A stretch of DNA of 49,334 bases from a virus. Under the pieces are notes generated by a model. It saw only the letters and a list, made by a program, of their open reading frames with translations. It was not told the origin of the DNA and did not search any database. The stretch is taken from positions 1 to 49,334 of the IMG/VR virus record IMGVR_UViG_3300015360_000007, one strand, 5' to 3'. Shown here one piece after another: positions 1 to 5,034 of this stretch; the first letter of the stretch is position 1, and each line of letters starts with the position of its first letter. Both the position numbers and the translations under genes were made by a program.

Positions 1-109
1 ACACAAGGAAAAGCATTGGTACGCTAGGTACAACGTAGGAACTAGAGAGGGCGCTATTAAATCAAAAACAGCTAAAAACTACATAAAACTTGTGTCTAAG
101 TATTTATAA
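1..109 (+). CDS. 3' end of the SLT-type transglycosylase (copy of 49212-49320)
   Basis: The reading frame open from base 1 encodes the last 35 codons of the transglycosylase that begins at 48790, ending in TAA at 107-109. It is the duplicated tail of that gene, created by the terminal repeat, and not a separate gene. On the circular molecule the full gene is read straight into the region that follows here. Confidence 0.9.
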   Translation, partial: HKEKHWYARYNVGTREGAIKSKTAKNYIKLVSKYL

Positions 110-123
110 ACTTGTGTATAAAC
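1..123. repeat. Terminal direct repeat, left copy
   Basis: This stretch is identical to 49212-49334 at the other end of the window. It contains the last 109 bases of the transglycosylase gene plus 14 bases beyond its stop. Because it cuts through a coding gene, an assembly overlap of a circular or circularly permuted molecule is more likely than a physical terminal redundancy. The non-redundant length is then 49,211 bases. Confidence 0.95.
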
Positions 124-138
124 AGATACTTACCCTAC

Positions 139-167
139 TTGTGCAGTTAATTTTTTTGTGCTATAAT
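139..167 (+). promoter_or_regulatory. Candidate sigma-70 promoter with extended -10
   Basis: TATAAT at 162-167 is preceded by TGTGC, giving an extended -10 box. A weak -35 (TTGTGC, 139-144) lies 17 bases upstream. It would drive the 22-residue membrane peptide and the collagen-like lipoprotein. The TGTGN-TAYAAT pattern recurs at four other places in this genome. Confidence 0.65.
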
Positions 168-197
168 AGTATTACCACTGACCAACAAGGAGTAGTT

Positions 198-266
198 ATG
201 GGATACATCTCAAAAAACTTAATTTTGTTACTAGTTATGATTATTGTTGCTACAAATATTAAATAA
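198..266 (+). CDS. Tiny single-span membrane peptide (22 aa)
   Basis: An ATG at 198 follows AAGGAG at a good distance. The 22-residue product is almost entirely one hydrophobic helix (LILLLVMIIVA) with a short charged end. It sits between an extended -10 promoter and the collagen-like lipoprotein, whose ribosome site begins right after its stop. The clear ribosome site argues that it is translated. I do not recognise a family; it is one of at least seven comparable mini-membrane peptides in this arm. Confidence 0.5.
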   Translation: MGYISKNLILLLVMIIVATNIK

Positions 267-281
267 AAAAGGAGACTGATT

Positions 282-1214
282 ATGAAAAAAACAATTTTAT
301 TTCTAATATGTTTTAGTTTAGTCTCATGCGCCAAACCCCCCAAAGGAGAAAAAGGTGAAACAGGTACTCAAGGTAGTAGAGGGCAACAAGGATTTACTGG
401 CAATACTGGATCTACTGGTGCACAAGGGAGTTCTGGCGATAAAGGACCTGCAGGCGGATCCGGTCACGATGGAGCTGCGGGTAGTGCTGGAAGTGTTGGA
501 GCCACAGGCGTATCAGGCGCGCAAGGCGATCAAGGCAGCCAAGGGCAAACTGGCGCCCAAGGTGTCCAAGGTGTCCAAGGGCAGACTGGCGATCAAGGGC
601 AAGCTGGTGTCCAAGGGCAAACCGGCGCTCAAGGGCAAACCGGCGCTCAAGGGCAAACCGGCGCTCAAGGGCAAGCTGGTGTCCAAGGGCAAACCGGCGC
701 TCAAGGCATCCAAGGGACGCAGGGCATTCACGGCGTAGCCGGAACTCCTGGTAGTCACGGTGTTGATGGTGCTGATGGTACTGATGGTGCTAATGGTACT
801 AATGGCACTAACTCCAAGGCTAGCTCCATATCTTTAATAGTAGACAGATCTGTGCTTCCGTGGGTCAATAACAACTACCATACTCTGGACCACAGCGCAG
901 TAGTAATGTTGCCACAGATTTTAACCATAACCGCTATGTTAAGTAATGACAATGGCGGATGGTTGGAAATCAAAGCTGGGACTAAGGTCTTATGTTACCG
1001 GGGAAAAAACAATACTAAAAGCTTTTACATTACGTATATTAAGACCCCGGCTGCGGTTTTAAGCTGTGATTCAAACAGTGAAAAAAGTAACGAGGCTTTA
1101 ATAACTTTTGTAAACGTAAACAAAAACGCACAAGTGCAAGTTATACCTAGAGCGCCAAAGCTAGCAGGATCAGTATTTGAACTAATAATACCAATTGTTG
1201 AAGTTGAGGATTAA
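282..1214 (+). CDS. Collagen-like surface lipoprotein
   Basis: The 310-residue protein begins with a lipoprotein signal peptide: a short basic start, a hydrophobic core and the lipobox L-V-S-C with Cys16. Residues 22-177 are 52 uninterrupted Gly-X-Y triplets, rich in Gln and Thr with very little proline, the signature of a bacterial or phage collagen-like triple helix. Residues 178-310 form a non-repetitive C-terminal domain that may trimerise the stalk. Phage collagen repeats usually sit in tail fibres. Here the lipobox predicts that the protein is exported by the infected host and lipid-anchored. It belongs to the early arm, far from the virion genes, which suggests remodelling of the host surface, for example blocking superinfection. 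That role is inference. The start is fixed by AAAGGAG upstream. Confidence 0.85.
   Translation: MKKTILFLICFSLVSCAKPPKGEKGETGTQGSRGQQGFTGNTGSTGAQGSSGDKGPAGGSGHDGAAGSAGSVGATGVSGAQGDQGSQGQTGAQGVQGVQGQTGDQGQAGVQGQTGAQGQTGAQGQTGAQGQAGVQGQTGAQGIQGTQGIHGVAGTPGSHGVDGADGTDGANGTNGTNSKASSISLIVDRSVLPWVNNNYHTLDHSAVVMLPQILTITAMLSNDNGGWLEIKAGTKVLCYRGKNNTKSFYITYIKTPAAVLSCDSNSEKSNEALITFVNVNKNAQVQVIPRAPKLAGSVFELIIPIVEVED
345..812 (+). repeat. Gly-X-Y collagen repeat, with near-identical 18-base units
   Basis: This is the DNA for the 52 Gly-X-Y triplets of the lipoprotein. Between about 590 and 710 the units CAAGGGCAAACCGGCGCT recur almost unchanged, so this part probably expands and contracts by slippage. Open frames on the opposite strand and in another frame here are products of the repeat and are not genes. 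Confidence 0.9.
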
Positions 1215-1216
1215 AT

Positions 1217-1372
1217 ATGAAAGAAATCAAAATTGCTATATTGTTACTAGAATTAGAACTATTAGAGGGCGGAGAAGAATATAAAAAACATTTAATGAAA
1301 CTTTGCAAAGAAAAAGAATTAGCAAGAAGAGTTAAAGAAATAAACGATATGCCCGATTACCTATGGATGTAA
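1217..1372 (+). CDS. Small hypothetical protein (51 aa)
   Basis: The ATG lies two bases after the stop of the lipoprotein gene, and the next gene begins two bases after its own stop. The 51-residue product is highly charged and Lys/Glu-rich, with a leucine-rich first third (AILLLELELL), and is probably an amphipathic helix. The ribosome site is weak (GAGG), so translation may be coupled to the gene upstream. No family recognised. Confidence 0.5.
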   Translation: MKEIKIAILLLELELLEGGEEYKKHLMKLCKEKELARRVKEINDMPDYLWM

Positions 1373-1374
1373 AT

Positions 1375-1521
1375 ATGAGAATTTATTTAGTGGTGCTAAC
1401 TGTATTTATTTTAGGATTGTACGCCGGACACGTAACTATAGGCAGACCTCTAGCCGAAGCAGTTACTGAGGCTTTTAGACAGCATAAACAGAAAATAGAT
1501 GAGCTATTGGAGGAAAAATGA
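1375..1521 (+). CDS. Small membrane-anchored protein (48 aa)
   Basis: An N-terminal hydrophobic segment (LVVLTVFILGLYAG) is followed by a helical, charged tail ending in LLEEK. The topology suggests one membrane span with a short soluble helix. Its TGA overlaps the ATG of the HAD-like gene in an ATGA junction, so the two are translationally coupled. No family recognised. Confidence 0.5.
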   Translation: MRIYLVVLTVFILGLYAGHVTIGRPLAEAVTEAFRQHKQKIDELLEEK

Positions 1522-1895
1522 TCGCATGTAACCCGGGCACTACAGTTTATTGGGATGTGGACGATACGTTAGTAATGTGGACACAGCCTACAGATACAGA
1601 AGGATTAGAGCTAGTTGAATTTGATTGCAACGGGCACAAATCAGTTGGGTGGGTGCACATTTATCACCGAAATCTGCTTAGGCAGTACGCTCTTCGAGGC
1701 GCTACAAACATTGTTTGGTCCCACGGGGGCAGTGTTTGGGCTAAGGCAGTAGTTCAAGCTTTAGGTCTGGAAGATTACGTTTTTGCCTGTTTAAACAAGC
1801 CAACTATGTACTATGACGATTTAAGTGCCCAAACCTTTATGAAGAAACGTCGATTTATTGACCGCAAAACTGGAAAAGAAAAGGAGGCATCTTAA
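1518..1895 (+). CDS. HAD-superfamily phosphatase-like protein
   Basis: This 125-residue protein has the HAD motif I D-V-D-D-T at residues 13-17; Asp13 would be the nucleophile. A motif II-like segment (IVWSHGGS) follows, and Y-Y-D-D-L near the end resembles motif IV. It is short for the family and has no obvious cap domain. Phage HAD proteins of this kind may act on nucleotides or nucleic-acid ends, but the substrate cannot be read from sequence. The start has GGAGG seven bases upstream and overlaps the stop of the previous gene. Confidence 0.7.
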   Translation: MIACNPGTTVYWDVDDTLVMWTQPTDTEGLELVEFDCNGHKSVGWVHIYHRNLLRQYALRGATNIVWSHGGSVWAKAVVQALGLEDYVFACLNKPTMYYDDLSAQTFMKKRRFIDRKTGKEKEAS

Positions 1896-1896
1896 T

Positions 1897-2076
1897 ATGT
1901 TAAGAGCTATTATTCTAGGTTTAGTGTTTACAATTGCTTACAGCATTACAACTGAAGGCATTCTGCATTACAGGTGCTATCAAGTTATTACTCAATGGAA
2001 AAGTCTACGGGAGCACCCAATTAAAAATACAATAGAATGTGTTAAGATTGCAAAACAACTAGGAGCAGACAAATGA
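1897..2076 (+). CDS. Small membrane protein (59 aa)
   Basis: The start at 1897 is preceded by AAGGAG and lies just after the stop of the HAD gene. The N-terminal 20 residues are hydrophobic (AIILGLVFTIAYSI) and the remaining 40 are soluble with two cysteines, so it is a single-span or signal-anchored protein. The stop overlaps the next start (ATGA). No family recognised. Confidence 0.55.
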   Translation: MLRAIILGLVFTIAYSITTEGILHYRCYQVITQWKSLREHPIKNTIECVKIAKQLGADK

Positions 2077-2147
2077 TAAACAAAATAAAATTTAGTGTGT
2101 ACGTAGCAATAATGATGGTGATTTTAATTATAATTGCAAATCTCTAA
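2073..2147 (+). CDS. Tiny membrane peptide (24 aa)
   Basis: The ATG at 2073 overlaps the upstream stop and has AGGAG at a suitable distance. After a short basic head (MINKIK) the peptide is a single hydrophobic helix ending IIIANL. It is the last gene before a promoter and two terminators; the -35 box of that promoter lies inside this gene. Function unknown. Confidence 0.45.
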   Translation: MINKIKFSVYVAIMMVILIIIANL

Positions 2148-2162
2148 CATCTGTGGTACAAT
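2134..2162 (+). promoter_or_regulatory. Sigma-70 promoter with extended -10
   Basis: TTGCAA (2134-2139), a 17-base spacer and TACAAT (2157-2162) preceded by TGTGG match a sigma-70 promoter with an extended -10. Transcription would start near 2169. No coding gene follows before two intrinsic terminators, so it appears to drive the structured RNA candidate. Confidence 0.7.
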
Positions 2163-2186
2163 AGTACTACCTCCTCCAAGATAAAG

Positions 2187-2216
2187 AAAAAGCCCTGCGA
2201 ATGTGGGGCTTTTTTA
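2187..2216 (+). terminator. Intrinsic terminator
   Basis: AGCCC (2191-2195) pairs with GGGCT (2206-2210), flanked by A and T runs that extend the stem, and a run of six T follows. It ends the first rightward block and/or the short RNA that starts near 2169. Confidence 0.8.
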
Positions 2217-2249
2217 TTTAAGTGCCTACGGGCGCTTTTCTGCTAAGTA

Positions 2250-2297
2250 CCCCAGGTGACCGCTGCCCCCACAAGGTTATGTCCCTGGGGTTTTTTT
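2250..2297 (+). terminator. Intrinsic terminator
   Basis: CCCCAGG (2250-2256) pairs perfectly with CCTGGGG (2284-2290) and is followed by seven T. It lies just upstream of the strongest promoter in the genome and insulates the two transcription units. Confidence 0.8.
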
Positions 2298-2304
2298 ATT
2301 TAAG

Positions 2305-2333
2305 TTGACAAAAAGGCTAACCAGTTATATAAT
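2305..2333 (+). promoter_or_regulatory. Perfect-consensus sigma-70 promoter
   Basis: TTGACA (2305-2310), exactly 17 bases, then TATAAT (2328-2333): both boxes are at full consensus, the only such case found here. The start would be near 2340, ten bases before the acidic zinc protein. Very strong transcription immediately after infection is expected. Confidence 0.9.
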
Positions 2334-2350
2334 AAATTCAGAGGTGTAAA

Positions 2351-2824
2351 ATGAAAAAAACTATGACGTATACAGACTTTGAGCACGATATGGAATTTAC
2401 TTACGGAGTGTATGGGTCTGCAACTGAATCCGAAGAAACAAACTATGAGTCGGACTCAAACTTTGATGCAGATGATTATACAGTACTCGATTCGGAATCG
2501 GTAGATGAAATATTCCGCATGATGAACGAAGGCGGAGTTACAGGGTTTTCAGATGACGAATCCGACTATGAAGACGAATACGAAATTGAACACAATGGGT
2601 ACGGAAAAGGAAAGCCTTGGGGCTACGATCCAACAATGGATTGGGACTATGATGATGAAACTGAAGCTCCGAGTAAAGAAAAATCAGCTAAATGGAAAAA
2701 AGAAGCAGACGATAAAAAGAATTGCGAGCACGTATTTATAAAAACTCAAGGGTTGTCTAGATTTTACGAAGATTGTAAACATTGCGGTATCAAAAAAGAA
2801 GATATCGACGGGAACAAAAAATGA
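2351..2824 (+). CDS. Very acidic protein with a C-terminal zinc motif
   Basis: The 157-residue protein has a low-complexity N-terminal part in which about 34 of the first 110 residues are Asp or Glu with few basic residues. The C-terminal 35 residues contain C-x-H then C-x-x-C (CEH ... CKHCG), a probable zinc site. It is the first gene behind the perfect-consensus promoter, so it is likely abundant and early. Acidic early phage proteins sometimes mimic DNA and block host nucleases, or bind host polymerase; either role is inference. The stop overlaps the next start. No known family recognised. Confidence 0.6.
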   Translation: MKKTMTYTDFEHDMEFTYGVYGSATESEETNYESDSNFDADDYTVLDSESVDEIFRMMNEGGVTGFSDDESDYEDEYEIEHNGYGKGKPWGYDPTMDWDYDDETEAPSKEKSAKWKKEADDKKNCEHVFIKTQGLSRFYEDCKHCGIKKEDIDGNKK

Positions 2825-3027
2825 TTGGATTAATGTGTTTTATTATGTTACATAGTACTAATGTTAGCGTACCTAGCCGAGAGCTGATTATAAATGTAAA
2901 TCAGATTGTTTCGGTAGAGGTAGTTCGGGAGCGAAACGTGTTGACGTACGCATCTGGGGACTACATACTTATTCAAGAAAGTCCCGAAGAAGTTTTAGGG
3001 ATTGTGAAAAAACAGTGCCAAAGATAA
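2821..3027 (+). CDS. Small possibly exported protein (68 aa)
   Basis: The ATG at 2821 overlaps the stop of the acidic gene (ATGA) and follows GGGA. An upstream in-frame start is possible but lacks a ribosome site. A short hydrophobic N-terminus (MIGLMCFIMLH) precedes a domain of alternating hydrophobic and charged residues that looks like a small beta domain. The stop overlaps the next start (TAATG). It opens the lysis-like cluster. No family recognised. Confidence 0.5.
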   Translation: MIGLMCFIMLHSTNVSVPSRELIINVNQIVSVEVVRERNVLTYASGDYILIQESPEEVLGIVKKQCQR

Positions 3028-3131
3028 TGTTACTGTGCTTAGTATTCCTAACTTCGTGTGTGGAAAACCCTAAGCCAGATGACAAAACTTGGTGCCAACT
3101 TCATCCAAGAGTAATTAAATGTCAAAAGTAA
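3027..3131 (+). CDS. Mini-lipoprotein A (34 aa)
   Basis: A very short signal peptide ends in a clear lipobox (FLTSC, Cys11); the mature peptide has only 24 residues. The end W-C-Q-L-H-P-x4-C is shared with the next gene (W-C-Q-S-N-P-x4-C), so the two are tandem paralogues. Start and stop overlap both neighbours. Its size and position just before the endolysin resemble Rz1-type outer-membrane spanins, but it lacks their proline richness. The role is inferred. Confidence 0.6.
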   Translation: MLLCLVFLTSCVENPKPDDKTWCQLHPRVIKCQK

Positions 3132-3244
3132 TGTTAGTATATTTATTACTCCTAACTTCATGCACAATACAGCTTAAACTTGACGATAGCCAATACCGCT
3201 GGTGCCAGTCAAATCCGGAGGACAGAGAATGTCCCAGATGGTAG
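3119..3244 (+). CDS. Mini-lipoprotein B (41 aa), paralogue of A
   Basis: The gene starts inside the end of mini-lipoprotein A in another frame. The signal peptide (VYLLLLTSC) ends in a lipobox with Cys15. The 26-residue mature part carries the same W-C-Q-x-[HN]-P-x4-C signature as its neighbour. The paired cysteines may form a disulfide in the periplasm. Its end overlaps the next membrane peptide. Duplication followed by divergence is the simplest origin. Confidence 0.6.
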   Translation: MSKVMLVYLLLLTSCTIQLKLDDSQYRWCQSNPEDRECPRW

Positions 3245-3297
3245 CCACAATAATAATAGCTTTAATCGTAATAACAATTGTCTCAATTCCCTTTTAA
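3229..3297 (+). CDS. Tiny membrane peptide before the endolysin (22 aa)
   Basis: An ATG at 3229, with GGAGG upstream, overlaps the end of mini-lipoprotein B. The product is a single hydrophobic helix (VATIIIALIVITIVSIPF). It ends 13 bases before the endolysin start. A pinholin-like or holin-regulating role is possible from its position, but with one span and no charge pattern this is only a guess. Confidence 0.5.
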   Translation: MSQMVATIIIALIVITIVSIPF

Positions 3298-3310
3298 ACA
3301 AGGAAACTTT

Positions 3311-3703
3311 ATGCCTAAATTTGGAAAAAAAAGCTTAGACCAGTTACGAACCTGTGATCCCAGATTAATTGAAATTATGATGGAATTGATTAAAGTTATG
3401 GACGTATCTGTAACTGAAGGGCATCGCAATCAAGTTGACCAAGATGCGGCGTTTGCTAAAGGCAACTCTAAATTAAAATACCCTAAAGGCAATCATAATG
3501 CGATTCCCAGTAAAGCCGTGGACGTATGCCCATTTCCGATTGATTATAACGATCGTGAGCGGTTTGTCCTCATGGCTGGAATAGTCCTAGGCATTGCAGC
3601 AATGAAGGGCATAAAGCTGCGCTGGGGCGGTAATTGGAAGGGAGATTTTGACCTTAAAGGAAACACGTTTAATGATCTGCCTCATTTTGAAATAAAGGAG
3701 TAA
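3311..3703 (+). CDS. Endolysin, L-alanyl-D-glutamate peptidase type (M15/VanY-like)
   Basis: The 130-residue protein resembles the T5-endolysin/VanY group of zinc peptidases, which cut the peptide stem of peptidoglycan. Visible family signatures are E-G-H-R (substrate and zinc region), S-K-A-V-D-V-C-P-F (the SxHxxGxAxD-like zinc motif, here S-K-A-V-D), and the final L-P-H-F-E with a zinc histidine. H-N-A-I-P just before provides another candidate histidine. The length is normal for the family. The ATG at 3311 has AAGGAA at good spacing; a TTG further upstream has none. There is no signal peptide, so release needs a holin-like partner, probably one of the small membrane peptides around it. Confidence 0.85.
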   Translation: MPKFGKKSLDQLRTCDPRLIEIMMELIKVMDVSVTEGHRNQVDQDAAFAKGNSKLKYPKGNHNAIPSKAVDVCPFPIDYNDRERFVLMAGIVLGIAAMKGIKLRWGGNWKGDFDLKGNTFNDLPHFEIKE

Positions 3704-3707
3704 ATAT

Positions 3708-3797
3708 ATGGTAGTATTCATGATTTTATTCGATATTGTTTTACTAATAGGCGCAACAGTTTTAATAGTATACTCATTTAGTTCCGGTCAGGGCTAA
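3708..3797 (+). CDS. Tiny membrane peptide after the endolysin (29 aa)
   Basis: An ATG at 3708 lies four bases after the endolysin stop, with GGAG formed by that gene's last codons. The peptide is one hydrophobic helix (MILFDIVLLIGATVLIVYSF) with a short polar tail. Tight linkage to the endolysin makes a lysis role plausible. No family recognised. Confidence 0.5.
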   Translation: MVVFMILFDIVLLIGATVLIVYSFSSGQG

Positions 3798-3818
3798 ATA
3801 AACAAAGGAAGTTTAAAA

Positions 3819-3878
3819 ATGGCTTTACTTTTTTTTGTTCTTATGGTATTATATATTCTAGACATTAACTGGAGGTAA
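3819..3878 (+). CDS. Tiny membrane peptide (19 aa)
   Basis: An ATG at 3819 follows AAAGGAAG at eight bases. Nineteen codons encode a hydrophobic helix (LLFFVLMVLYIL) ending in DINWR; its last codons supply the ribosome site (GGAGG) of the next gene. It may be a real peptide or a leader whose translation opens the next gene. Confidence 0.4.
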   Translation: MALLFFVLMVLYILDINWR

Positions 3879-3881
3879 GTT

Positions 3882-4064
3882 ATGAGAATTAATACACAAA
3901 AAAAGTTTAAAATTTTAATGGACACATTTTCACATAAAGAAATACTAGAAGAAATTTATTTAGACAGTTGCGTAGTTAATAAGGATAATTTTGATATTGA
4001 CGCAACTATTGATGATCTGTTTGAAGAATGGGTTATTAAAGCAAAATTAGGAGATCTTCAATGA
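3882..4064 (+). CDS. Hypothetical protein (60 aa)
   Basis: A soluble, mildly acidic small protein, predicted helical (SHKEILEEIYLDSC and IDDLFEEWVIKAKLG). GGAGG lies eight bases upstream of the ATG and the stop overlaps the next start. No motif or family recognised. Confidence 0.6.
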   Translation: MRINTQKKFKILMDTFSHKEILEEIYLDSCVVNKDNFDIDATIDDLFEEWVIKAKLGDLQ

Positions 4065-4345
4065 GAAAAATCACTTCACTGGACATAATAATAGAACTAG
4101 TAATTCTGACCATAAGCGTGGCATTGCTGTATGAAGTGCACATAAATTTAGTTTATGCGGTTTTGTTGCAGATAGGGCATAAAGCGTATATACTTATAGA
4201 CACCCGGCTAGCCATGATTAAAAGGGCTAAAGATATTGCAGACATGTTGAAACAGTTGGATATGCGAGATTTAGGAAACGGAATGTATTTATCAAAAAAG
4301 GAAGAGGACGATGTACAATCCGATGATGGTAGTGACAAAAAGTGA
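4061..4345 (+). CDS. Membrane protein with a cytoplasmic helical tail (94 aa)
   Basis: Residues 8-38 are hydrophobic (IIIELVILTISVALLYEV and LVYAVLLQIG), one long or two short membrane segments. An amphipathic helix and an acidic tail ending in DDGSDKK follow. The next gene starts inside its last 35 bases in another frame. It could belong to the lysis group upstream, but has no recognised family. Confidence 0.55.
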   Translation: MRKITSLDIIIELVILTISVALLYEVHINLVYAVLLQIGHKAYILIDTRLAMIKRAKDIADMLKQLDMRDLGNGMYLSKKEEDDVQSDDGSDKK

Positions 4346-4523
4346 CGGCTACTATACCGTCATGTGCAGAACTAAGATCTACTTGATCAAGCGCGTAAAT
4401 GAAAACCATTTAATCCTTTATTTTGATCTTAAAGAAATTAAACTAACTTCTTTTATTAATGCTTTTCTAGCTCTAGATATTTTATTGACAGATAGATCAA
4501 AGAAAAACGTCTACCTAAACTAA
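4311..4523 (+). CDS. Hypothetical protein (70 aa)
   Basis: The ATG has GGAAGAGG upstream and overlaps the end of the preceding gene. The sequence alternates hydrophobic and polar residues, suggesting a small alpha/beta fold, with a hydrophobic LTSFINAFLALDIL stretch. It is the last gene before the putative origin; its stop codon touches the first iteron. Confidence 0.6.
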   Translation: MYNPMMVVTKSDGYYTVMCRTKIYLIKRVNENHLILYFDLKEIKLTSFINAFLALDILLTDRSKKNVYLN

Positions 4524-4745
4524 AATCTGTTTACCTTTTAATTAAAATTTGCTCACTTTTAGCCAAAATCTGTTTACATAAACTAAACTAAAATCTGTTA
4601 CCTTTAGCTAAAATCTGTTTACCTTTAGATAAAATCTGTTTACCCACAACCACTTCCCTTAAATAAAAATTGTTTACTGCTGCCTTGCTTTTACAAAATA
4701 AAATCTATTCACTTAAATCAATTTCTCCAAATAAAATCTATTTAC
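4522..4745 (+). repeat. Array of nine iterons (AAAATCTGTTTAC), candidate origin
   Basis: Copies of a 13-base element start at 4522, 4544, 4565, 4590, 4610, 4631, 4665, 4700 and 4733. Four copies match AAAATCTGTTTAC exactly (4522, 4565, 4610, 4631), one lacks a T, and the others differ at one to three positions. The first six are about 21 bases apart (two helical turns); the last three are about 34 apart. All point the same way. Such same-face arrays are typical binding sites for a replication initiator. The array sits between coding genes, directly before an A+T-rich stretch and the primase-helicase gene. Confidence 0.8.
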
Positions 4746-4940
4746 TAAACAAATCTTAATTGCGGGTGACTTTTGCCTCGTCTAGTAAAATTAGGGGGTT
4801 ACCACTTAGGGAGATTTTAATTATACGGGAAAGGGGTACCTATTGCTGTAGAATAAACACAAAAAAAAAAAAAAAAGTTTATTATTAATAATTATATAAT
4901 ATATATTGATATTTATTTTTTTTTTAGAGTGCGTAATATA
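4746..4940. other. A+T-rich stretch next to the iterons (possible DNA unwinding element)
   Basis: After a G-rich patch (4756-4850, including GGGGGTTACC), bases 4859-4926 are nearly pure A and T. They include a run of about 17 A, alternating AT, and a run of T. No credible gene is present. In iteron origins such a stretch next to the repeats is where strands first open, so it is read here as part of the candidate origin. The homopolymer length may be unreliable. Confidence 0.55.
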
Positions 4941-4953
4941 TACAGCAATACCC

Positions 4954-4982
4954 TTGCCTAAACAGTAGAAGTCATATATAAT
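4954..4982 (+). promoter_or_regulatory. Sigma-70 promoter of the primase-helicase gene
   Basis: TTGCCT (4954-4959), 17 bases, TATAAT (4977-4982). The start would be near 4989, giving a leader of about 45 bases before the ATG at 5035. Transcription would leave the origin region toward the replication genes. Confidence 0.75.
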
Positions 4983-5034
4983 ATCTGTAAGTCCAAAGTC
5001 CACTAACTAAATTTTATTGAACGGAGATACTAAC

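Larger units (their letters stand above)
2169..2297 (+). ncRNA. Candidate structured small RNA
   Basis: A good promoter is followed by about 130 bases with no convincing open frame but three hairpins. These are a terminator-like hairpin (2187-2216), a short stem capped by a C(UACG)G tetraloop (about 2221-2236), and a CCCCAGG/CCTGGGG terminator (2250-2297). The 5' part contains ACCTCCTCC, which is like an anti-Shine-Dalgarno sequence. Likely products are a transcript of about 45 bases and, on readthrough, one of about 130. It could instead be a simple double-terminator boundary. Confidence 0.45.

Noticed and set aside
355-758. Open frames in other frames of the collagen repeat
   Set aside because: They exist only because the 9- and 18-base repeat keeps all frames open; they lack ribosome sites and have single-pattern composition.
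3278-3310. Longer endolysin start (TTG at 3278)
   Set aside because: No ribosome site precedes it and it overlaps the micropeptide gene; ATG 3311 has a clear AAGGAA.
4522-4745. CRISPR-like array upstream of the primase-helicase
   Set aside because: The 13-base elements are degenerate, the intervals are short and partly similar, and the layout fits iterons.
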